From: Prochlorococcus marinus str. MIT 9401
Lineage (GTDB): Bacteria > Cyanobacteriota > Cyanobacteriia > PCC-6307 > Cyanobiaceae
NCBI RefSeq assembly: GCF_000760095.1
Contig: NZ_JNAR01000007.1
Span: forward strand, 1-57,421
DNA length: 57,421 nt
Direction of reading: 5' to 3'
Made by a program: the position numbers and the translations under genes. The notes below the pieces were generated by a model that saw only the letters and a list, made by a program, of their open reading frames with translations, searched no databases and was not told the origin of the DNA. Shown here piece after piece: positions 48,598 to 57,421 of the stretch (the first letter of the stretch is position 1; every line of letters starts with the position of its first letter).

Positions 48598-49167
48598 CTA
48601 ATTTGTGGATTCATATAAATTATTCTTTTTAACAAAATCTATTAAAGACGGTGGCAAATTAGAATAATTAAAATTTAATCTGAACTTAGAACTTGAAATG
48701 TTTGGGATTTTTATGGATGAAATCTTAAATTTCACATTATAAGTTTCTAACATCTTAAGAGTATTTGATTCAACAGGATATCCCTCTCTTAAAATTATAA
48801 AAAAACTTACCTCTTTAATAATTTGTTCAAAATTTTTCCAGCAGAAAATATCTTGAATTAAATCACTCCCAATAACGAAATCTAAATTATCAATTTCATA
48901 AATTTTTTTACATTTTTTAATCGACTCTACTGCCCATTTGCTAGTGATACTTTGATTAAATAATATTTTATAATCATCTAAATCTTCAATAAGAGTTTTT
49001 AATAATTGGCTACGGATTGCGATATCCTCTTTATGCTTTTTTTTCGGATTGTTACTTACATAACAAATGGTATGAGCATATATTTTGGATAATTCTTCTA
49101 ATATTTTCTCATGTCCAATGGTAGGTGGATCTGCACTGGTACCAAATAATGCGATGCTTTTTTCCAT
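48598..49167 (-). CDS. nadD: Nicotinate-nucleotide adenylyltransferase
   Basis: 189 residues. It adenylylates nicotinate mononucleotide. Nucleotidyltransferase start ALFGTSADPPTIGHEKIL has the T-x-G-H motif (16-19), but with Ser-Ala where GTFDP is usual. The second motif ISSSKFR near residue 155 is intact. Directly upstream of nadE, which uses its product. Confidence 0.9.
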   Translation of the reverse strand: MEKSIALFGTSADPPTIGHEKILEELSKIYAHTICYVSNNPKKKHKEDIAIRSQLLKTLIEDLDDYKILFNQSITSKWAVESIKKCKKIYEIDNLDFVIGSDLIQDIFCWKNFEQIIKEVSFFIILREGYPVESNTLKMLETYNVKFKISSIKIPNISSSKFRLNFNYSNLPPSLIDFVKKNNLYESTN

Positions 49168-49174
49168 TTAAGTT

Positions 49175-50416
49175 TCAAGGCAGAATGCTAACAAAATTAT
49201 TATTAAAATTTCTATTTGAAAAATAAATATTTATATGGTTAAAAATCTCTGAGTCATTAAGATTAATATATTGGATCATATTAGCAGGCTCTATAAAAGA
49301 AGCTTTGCTTCTTATAAATATCTCTTTTGCTGCTAATTTCCCAAGTATTTTTGTTGAATACACCGCGATTGCTGCTTGAATAATTGCTATGGGTCCATAG
49401 GGTAATAATGAAAGCCCGTTAGTAAAAGGTGCTGTTAATAGAATAACTTTCTTAATTATGTTGAAAGAGGTATTGACGCCGACTTGAGTGACTCCCAAAC
49501 ATAAATTATTAATGGATATATTTTTAATTATTTTTCTTTTAGATTCACCTTTCAACTTTAAGCCATAAATCTTACTTAATTCGTTAATCAATGCAGTATC
49601 TAGTGCGAAACTACCAGCAACATCAAAAAAAATAAAAGGATTAAGAGCTACTGCGGATGCCTTTATAGTCGAAAATTTACCAATAGTTGATTGAGCTAAT
49701 TTCTGCCTTCTTTTCAATCTTTGTTCTTTTAATCGCAGAAACAATTTGTCAGCTAATTGAATAGAATTTAGTGTTAATAGTAACTCACCATATTGATTGA
49801 TTAATTTTGCTATGTAATCTTTAAGATTGTTTCCATTATTAATAATTATTGGAATATTTAAATCTTTTGGAAGCTTAAACTTTATATTTTCAATTATTTC
49901 TTTTAATTCATTTTTATTAAATAGATCGATTTTGTTTAAAATTAAAATAATTTTTTTCCCATCTTTTATAAAAGAGTTGATTTCGTTTAACTCATTTCTA
50001 TTTAAATCTCCTGAAACTATAAAAAGAATAAGATCTGAATAATTTATGTAAGAGTAAACTTTATCTGGAGATTTAATATTGCAGAAATCAAATCCTGGAG
50101 AATCTAGCAATTCTAAACTATTGAGTGTTTGATCTTTAAGATTACAAATTTCTGATTGTATTTCTTTTGTGGTCCCATTAATAATATCTGTTTTGAATAT
50201 GTCTTTTTCTAATAAAGAATTTAAAACAGAGGATTTTCCTACACCTGATTTACCATATGCGCCAATTCTTATTTTTTTTTCTTTGAGTCTTAAAAGTTGT
50301 TGATTAAAAGAAATTATTTCTCTATTAAAAAAACTTTTTTCATAATTGGTAAGATCAATAGTCTCCCACCATTTTTTTAAAAGTAAATAATTTTCTTTAA
50401 TTTTAAATTGTTTCAT
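49175..50416 (-). CDS. Era-like GTPase with DUF697 membrane domain
   Basis: 413 residues. GTPase motifs: G1 GKSGVGKS (55-62), G3 DSPG (105-108), G4 NKID (161-164). The C-terminal half has a DUF697 region (from about 255) with two hydrophobic stretches near VALNPFIFFDVAG and LSLLPYGPIAIIQAAIAVY. Such proteins are cyanobacterial/plastid membrane GTPases of unknown role. It overlaps the CNNM gene by 4 bp and precedes nadD by 7 bp, so all four genes form one operon. Confidence 0.88.
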   Translation of the reverse strand: MKQFKIKENYLLLKKWWETIDLTNYEKSFFNREIISFNQQLLRLKEKKIRIGAYGKSGVGKSSVLNSLLEKDIFKTDIINGTTKEIQSEICNLKDQTLNSLELLDSPGFDFCNIKSPDKVYSYINYSDLILFIVSGDLNRNELNEINSFIKDGKKIILILNKIDLFNKNELKEIIENIKFKLPKDLNIPIIINNGNNLKDYIAKLINQYGELLLTLNSIQLADKLFLRLKEQRLKRRQKLAQSTIGKFSTIKASAVALNPFIFFDVAGSFALDTALINELSKIYGLKLKGESKRKIIKNISINNLCLGVTQVGVNTSFNIIKKVILLTAPFTNGLSLLPYGPIAIIQAAIAVYSTKILGKLAAKEIFIRSKASFIEPANMIQYINLNDSEIFNHINIYFSNRNFNNNFVSILP

Positions 50417-51396
50417 AATTTATTCTTCCACCAACCAGCTAATACAGATAAAACAGCTTCTGCACCAATAATTCCCACGAATCCCCCGAATTCATCTACT
50501 ACTACTTTCACTCCTTTATGATCCTTGTCAAATTTAGTTAATAATTGATCTGCCTTAATCATTTCGGGAATGTAGTCCACAGGTTCGCAAATTTCTGATA
50601 ATAATTTTTTATTTTGCCCATTAATTAACTCTTCCAATATTTTTTCACGCTCAACTACCCCTTGTATTTTGTCAACTTTATCTCCCAAAATAACCCACCA
50701 TGGAGAGCTGTCAGACATTATAAGTTTTGAAATTTCATCAATATTTGAAGACCCATCAAGACAAGGTGCCGATACCCTAGGGGTCATTAAGTCTTTTGCT
50801 TTTAAGTCATTTAATTGAAAAACCTTAAATATCATTGCTGCCTCATCAGCCTCTATAAAACCTTTTTGACTTCCAATTTTTGCCATTTGTCTAATTTCTT
50901 CTTCGTCAGTTGAAATTTCGTTTTCTGCTGTAATAACCGGAAATATCTGTTCAATTAATATTAAGAATGGCCTCATTAAAGTATTTAATATTCGCAGGAT
51001 AGGAACAGATAATAGTGCTATTTGAATTGAAAATCTTGTGCCAAGAGCTTTCGGTAGTACTTCTCCTACTAGAACAACTAGTATGTAAAAAGCTATTGAA
51101 AAAAGGGTTAAACCAAAACTGCTATTAATTACCAATGCACCGTATACTCCTAAAATAAGACTGCCAATTATATTAAATCCATTATTTGTAATAGTAATTA
51201 CAGTTAGCGTCCGTCCAAGATGTTTCCTAAGTTTTAGAAGTTGATTTGCAGAACTTTTCGGCTTTTGTCTAGAGGCAATTTCTAAAATTCTAATTGAATT
51301 TACGGCTAAAAAAGCTGCTTCTACTCCCGAACAACATGCTGATCCAATTAAAATAATTATTATAAGTAAAAATAAACCGTAAACACTTGGTTCCAT
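50413..51396 (-). CDS. CNNM/DUF21-CBS membrane protein (haemolysin-like)
   Basis: 327 residues. A CNNM (DUF21) domain with three to four membrane helices (1-150) is followed by a CBS pair (about 195-325, LKAKDLMTPRVSAPCLDG start, given in parts). It lacks the C-terminal CorC/HlyC domain of longer relatives, so it is a short form. Family members are linked to Mg2+ or Na+ transport; the haemolysin label is historical. First gene of the CNNM-GTPase-nadD-nadE operon. Confidence 0.9.
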   Translation of the reverse strand: MEPSVYGLFLLIIIILIGSACCSGVEAAFLAVNSIRILEIASRQKPKSSANQLLKLRKHLGRTLTVITITNNGFNIIGSLILGVYGALVINSSFGLTLFSIAFYILVVLVGEVLPKALGTRFSIQIALLSVPILRILNTLMRPFLILIEQIFPVITAENEISTDEEEIRQMAKIGSQKGFIEADEAAMIFKVFQLNDLKAKDLMTPRVSAPCLDGSSNIDEISKLIMSDSSPWWVILGDKVDKIQGVVEREKILEELINGQNKKLLSEICEPVDYIPEMIKADQLLTKFDKDHKGVKVVVDEFGGFVGIIGAEAVLSVLAGWWKNKL

Positions 51397-51470
51397 TAAA
51401 GTAGATTGTGTACTAAATCTGTTTTAATTCATTCTTCCATTTTTTTTTTAAACACGCCAATACACAATTT

Positions 51471-52796
51471 ATGTTTGAACCTGATCATAAAGTTTTTGAA
51501 GAAAGAAGGGAAATTTTCCTAAATAAATTAGGTGGCAAAGCTGCTATTATCCCTGGGGCTAATCTTGTAAAGCATCATGCTGATTGTGAATATCCTTTTA
51601 GGCAAGATAGTAATTTTTGGTATTTAACAGGTTTCGATGAGCCAGATGCAATCGCTCTTTTCTTATCGCATAAGCCAAAAGGAGAGAGATTTATTATGTT
51701 TGTCGCTCCTAAAGATGTTATAAGCGAAGTCTGGCATGGCTTTAGATGGGGTTTAGAAGGCGCTGAAAAAGAGTTTAAGGCTGATAAGGCTCACTCAATA
51801 AACGAATTAAGAGATTTACTCCCAAATTACATAAATGGTTCTGATGAGCTTGTTTTTGCAATTGGAAAGCATCCAAAAATAGAGAAAATAATACTAGAGA
51901 TATTTTCACAACAACTTGAAAATCGCTCAAGATCAGGGATTGGTGCAAATTCTATAAAATCTCCAGAAATTTATTTAAATGAGATGAGATTAATTAAAAG
52001 TGAATTTGAGATTAAGAGAATGAGAGAGGCAATACAAATTTCAGCCGAAGCTCATGAACTAGTTAGAAAATCTATCTCATCAAAGAAAAATGAAAGACAA
52101 ATTCAGGGTCTTCTTGAGGGATTCTTTTTGGAAAAAGGGGCTAGAGGTCCAGCTTATAACTCAATTGTTGCATCAGGAGACAATGCCTGTATTTTGCATT
52201 ACACCTCAAATAATTCACCCTTAAAGAAGGAAGATTTATTGTTGGTGGATGCTGGCTGCTCACTTATTGATTATTACAATGGGGATATAACTAGGACTAT
52301 TCCAATAGGTGGTAAATTTTCTAATGAGCAAAAAGTTATCTATGAAATTGTATTGAGTGCACAGAAAAATGCAATTAAAAGTGCGGTAAAAGGATCGAAT
52401 TCTAATGCTGTTCATAATGTTGCGTTAACAATTCTTATAGAAGGATTAAAGGAAATTGGATTATTGTCGGGCAGTACTGAGGAGATACTTGAGAATCAAT
52501 CTTATAAACATCTTTACATGCATAGAACTGGACATTGGCTCGGCTTAGATGTTCATGATGTTGGAGCATACAGAATGGGTGACTATGAAGTGCCATTGCA
52601 AAATGGAATGATTCTTACGGTAGAACCTGGGATCTACATAAGTGATAGGATCCCAGTCCCTGAGGGACAACCCCCTATAGATAAGAGATGGAAAGGCATA
52701 GGGGTAAGAATTGAAGATGATGTCCTGGTCAAAGATACAAACCCAGATGTTTTAAGTATTGCTGCACTTAAAGAAATTTCTGATTTAGAGTTTTGA
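51471..52796 (+). CDS. pepP: Xaa-Pro aminopeptidase (aminopeptidase P)
   Basis: 441 residues, full length. Pita-bread metallopeptidase that removes N-terminal residues before proline. The two-metal site is complete: Asp260, Asp272, His355, Glu386 and Glu415, in LLVDAG, NGDITRT, HRTGHWLGLDVHD, VEPGIY and VRIEDD. The N-terminal AMP_N domain has RQDSNFWYLTGFDEPDA. It diverges from the CNNM gene across 74 bp. Confidence 0.97.
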   Translation: MFEPDHKVFEERREIFLNKLGGKAAIIPGANLVKHHADCEYPFRQDSNFWYLTGFDEPDAIALFLSHKPKGERFIMFVAPKDVISEVWHGFRWGLEGAEKEFKADKAHSINELRDLLPNYINGSDELVFAIGKHPKIEKIILEIFSQQLENRSRSGIGANSIKSPEIYLNEMRLIKSEFEIKRMREAIQISAEAHELVRKSISSKKNERQIQGLLEGFFLEKGARGPAYNSIVASGDNACILHYTSNNSPLKKEDLLLVDAGCSLIDYYNGDITRTIPIGGKFSNEQKVIYEIVLSAQKNAIKSAVKGSNSNAVHNVALTILIEGLKEIGLLSGSTEEILENQSYKHLYMHRTGHWLGLDVHDVGAYRMGDYEVPLQNGMILTVEPGIYISDRIPVPEGQPPIDKRWKGIGVRIEDDVLVKDTNPDVLSIAALKEISDLEF

Positions 52797-52850
52797 AATT
52801 TGACTTATCTAGTTAATCGATTTATTTTTTATTAAGTTTAAAACTCAAAA

Positions 52851-53009
52851 ATGAATAAGTCTGATTCATATGATTCGAAACTTTCTCAAGCAAGAGGCCT
52901 AGCTAGTCAACTTGGCATGTTTGCAGAAGAAAACGATATCCCCAAAGATCTTTGGGATTCATTGGAAGCCACTATTTATGATTTTTATGAAGTAACTCAT
53001 GATAAATAA
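52851..53009 (+). CDS. Unknown 52-residue acidic protein
   Basis: A 52-residue gene: MNKSDSYDSKLSQARGLASQ, then LGMFAEENDIPKDLWDSLEA and an acidic tail. It is predicted to be two amphipathic helices joined at NDIPK. No family recognised. A clean start, a frame fitting the 318-bp space between pepP and the PSRP-3 gene, and protein-like composition argue it is real. It resembles the small acidic proteins common in picocyanobacteria. Confidence 0.65.
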   Translation: MNKSDSYDSKLSQARGLASQLGMFAEENDIPKDLWDSLEATIYDFYEVTHDK

Positions 53010-53114
53010 AATCCTGTTTAGAAGTTGTCAATTACTAAAATCAAGAAATTTTGAATAAATCAATCAAAATGTGACCATCAACTGATAAATTATTTATTAA
53101 ACACAAATAAGTGA

Positions 53115-53591
53115 ATGACCTCATCAGATAAGTTAAATCAAAATTCAACAGAAAAAAAGGAAAAAAACAGTGATGCACCAAACTCTAAAAATTCTTCTCC
53201 TAATTCAGGAATGATGGGTGCGACAGCTGTATTGGCATCTGCCACAATTGATGAAGATGGGGTACCTACTGGTTATACTCCTAAACCCGATGAAGGAAGG
53301 TTCATAATTAAAGTATTATGGTTACCTGATAATGTAGCTCTAGCAGTGGATCAAATAGTAGGTGGAGGCCCAAGCCCTCTTACTGCTTATTATTTTTGGC
53401 CAAGAGATGATGCTTGGGAAAAATTAAAAAGTGAACTTGAGAATAAAGGTTGGATTACAGATAACGAGAGAGTAGAGATATTGAATAAAGCTACTGAAGT
53501 TATAAATTATTGGCAAGAAGAAGGTAAAACAAAAAAGTTAGAAGAAGCCAAATTAAAGTTCCCCGAAGTAACTTTTTGTGGAACCGCCTAA
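53115..53591 (+). CDS. ycf65: Ribosomal protein PSRP-3/Ycf65 (cS23)
   Basis: 158 residues. The C-terminal 100 match PSRP-3, a 30S protein of plastids and cyanobacteria: [36 protein letters not shown] and [15 protein letters not shown] (each a diagnostic block). The first 50 or so residues are a low-complexity Ser/Asn/Lys extension and [18 protein letters not shown], longer than plastid forms. Ends 3 bp from the stop of convergent atpC. Confidence 0.93.
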   Translation: MTSSDKLNQNSTEKKEKNSDAPNSKNSSPNSGMMGATAVLASATIDEDGVPTGYTPKPDEGRFIIKVLWLPDNVALAVDQIVGGGPSPLTAYYFWPRDDAWEKLKSELENKGWITDNERVEILNKATEVINYWQEEGKTKKLEEAKLKFPEVTFCGTA

Positions 53592-53594
53592 ATA

Positions 53595-53999
53595 TTAGTT
53601 CTTTGCAGCTTGAATCCTAGCCTCAGCCTTTGAAACCTCTTTCAAGGCTTTAATTTTCTCTGGATTTTTTTCATTTTCCGAAAATTTGCTAATTGCTAAT
53701 TTTGCTTCTTTAAGATCTTGTTCAGCATTTTGAACATTAATTTCAGAACCAATTTCAGCATTATTTACTAGAACTATAACTTCATCTGATTCAATTTCAG
53801 CGAAGCCTCCCATAAGAGCTATTGATTTCCACTGGGAATTCATTCTTAGCCTTAAAACGCCGATATCTATAGCAGTAACTAAAGAAATGTGTCCTGGTAG
53901 TACACCAATTTGACCAGTAGTGCTAGGAAGTATTACTTCTTCAGCTTCGCCTTGATAAACATTTTTATTAGGAGCTAAAACTTTTAGAGAAATTGACAT
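53595..53999 (-). CDS. atpC: ATP synthase F1 subunit epsilon
   Basis: 134 residues. N-terminal beta sandwich ([21 protein letters not shown] start, given as position 2-22) with [13 protein letters not shown], and a C-terminal helical hairpin (about 88-132) that can inhibit ATP hydrolysis. It couples the shaft to the c-ring. Follows atpD by 40 bp. Plastid-style atpE. Separation of beta-epsilon from the main atp operon is the standard cyanobacterial arrangement. Confidence 0.97.
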   Translation of the reverse strand: MSISLKVLAPNKNVYQGEAEEVILPSTTGQIGVLPGHISLVTAIDIGVLRLRMNSQWKSIALMGGFAEIESDEVIVLVNNAEIGSEINVQNAEQDLKEAKLAISKFSENEKNPEKIKALKEVSKAEARIQAAKN

Positions 54000-54039
54000 T
54001 AATTTAAAATTATTGAAGGTTAAATATATATTTAAATAT

Positions 54040-55530
<1,491 letters not shown>

Positions 55531-55586
55531 TTAAACAGCTCATAATCCGAAAATACTACCACCTCATGGGTAGATTCGTTAAATGG

Positions 55587-55602
55587 GTTCGGCCACCCGC
55601 AC
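55587..55602 (+). promoter_or_regulatory. K-box of the groESL operon
   Basis: GTTCGG-CCAC-CCGCAC fits in every defined position the cyanobacterial groE K-box as I recall it, GTTCGG-NNAN-CCNNAC, described as a light- and heat-responsive element that works without HrcA/CIRCE. It lies 118 bp before the groES ATG on the same strand, and no CIRCE repeat is visible in the gap. The site also forms a GGGT/ACCC inverted repeat. Confidence 0.72.
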
Positions 55603-55655
55603 AGTTTAAGTATGGTTTAATTGCCGCTTAGCAGATTATGTTGTTGATGATACGG

Positions 55656-55714
55656 ATGGAGAATTTCTCTTTCCATTTTTTATGACGCAAAGCGTCTCAA
55701 TCATGATCCTCCAT
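55656..55714 (+). promoter_or_regulatory. Structured 5' leader of groES with alternative pairings
   Basis: ATGGAG (55656-55661) can pair with CTCCAT (55709-55714), enclosing a perfect GACGC-AAA-GCGTC hairpin (55684-55696). Alternatively ATGGA (55656-55660) pairs locally with TCCAT (55672-55676) around GAGA-ATT-TCTC. The two folds exclude each other, and no Shine-Dalgarno is visible before the ATG at 55721. A temperature-sensing leader is possible but not shown. Confidence 0.35.
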
Positions 55715-55720
55715 TAATTT

Positions 55721-56032
55721 ATGGCAGCTGTTTCACTTACAGTCTCTACAGTAAAACCACTGGGAGATAGAATATTTATTAAAGTTTCCGCATCTGAGGA
55801 AAAAACTGCTGGGGGCATTCTTTTGCCTGATTCAGCTAAAGAAAAACCACAGGTTGGAGAAGTTGCTCAGGTGGGACCTGGCAAACTTAATGACGATGGT
55901 TCTCGACAAACTCCAGAAGTGAGTATTGGCGATAAAGTTTTGTACAGCAAATATGCTGGCACAGACATTAAATTGGGGGGAGATGAATATGTCTTGCTCT
56001 CAGAAAAGGATATTTTAGCTGTAGTAAGCTAA
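55721..56032 (+). CDS. groES: Co-chaperonin GroES
   Basis: 103 residues. GroES caps GroEL as a heptameric lid. [20 protein letters not shown], with the mobile GroEL-binding loop [12 protein letters not shown] (about 27-38), [10 protein letters not shown] and the C-terminal [17 protein letters not shown] region are all typical. Followed by groEL after 51 bp. Regulated from the upstream K-box region. Confidence 0.99.
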
Positions 56033-56056
56033 AATATTTGTTTCAAAAATTATTAA

Positions 56057-57421
<1,365 letters not shown>

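Overview
The window reads as chromosome from a high-light-adapted marine Prochlorococcus. This is inferred from gene content and style, not from a database search. The DNA is very AT-rich and intergenic gaps are tiny. RNA polymerase beta' is split into rpoC1 and rpoC2. Cyanobacteria- or plastid-specific genes are present: ycf35, the PSRP-3/ycf65 ribosomal protein, a one-helix high-light-inducible protein, ATP synthase b and b', and a Ccs1/CcdA cytochrome c system. Biotin synthesis uses the picocyanobacterial esterase BioK. I see no tRNA, rRNA, insertion sequence, prophage, CRISPR array or genomic island, and no gene-free stretch longer than 300 bases. It is essentially all core genome, so most of what deserves a second look is small genes, regulatory DNA and unusual residues. 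|| Layout. 1-3359 (minus): rimP-nusA-ylxR-infB, a translation/transcription factor operon; infB is cut by the window edge and its linker is built of 36-bp repeats. 3475-7890: HtrA-type protease, rpiA, hisD (minus), rpsT and tatD. 8067-17439: rpoB-rpoC1-rpoC2. 17494-19704: an HLIP, rlmN, a 48-residue membrane peptide and a HEAT-repeat protein. 19854-22019: DUF2997-ycf35-4Fe4S ferredoxin-aldo/keto reductase, a compact and poorly understood cluster. 22022-23537: rsmG (minus), then a J-domain membrane protein and a DUF3143 protein. 23546-28113 (minus): bioF-bioK-bioC-bioD-bioA, with translationally coupled overlaps and no bioB. 28253-33718: Ski2-like helicase, fumC and purB. 34000-36023: TlyA methyltransferase, glnB (PII) with a co-transcribed 81-residue unknown, and queF. 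36020-39281 (minus): ccdA-ccs1 and ftsW. 39548-45282: the F1Fo ATP synthase operon atpI-B-E-F2-F-H-A-G. 45299-46899: 2Fe-2S ferredoxin, a small unknown and a DUF3326 protein. 46896-51396 (minus): CNNM-like protein, DUF697 GTPase, nadD and nadE. 51471-53591: pepP, a 52-residue unknown and PSRP-3. 53595-55500 (minus): atpD-atpC. 55721-57421: groES-groEL, cut at the right edge. || How it fits together. The genes serve transcription, translation, bioenergetics and cofactor synthesis (biotin, NAD, queuosine, histidine). The best regulatory signals are an exact match to the published cyanobacterial groE K-box upstream of groES, with no CIRCE seen; stem-loops on both sides of atpE; a near-NtcA site before the 81-residue gene and glnB; and inverted repeats upstream of ycf35 and between ftsW and atpI. 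Eight convergent gene pairs lie within 9 bp of each other or overlap. Three of them share one TTAA as both stop codons, leaving no room for conventional terminators. No wholly new multi-gene system can be shown from sequence alone. The DUF2997-Ycf35-ferredoxin-AKR cluster and the PII-linked small protein are the best candidates for undescribed biology.
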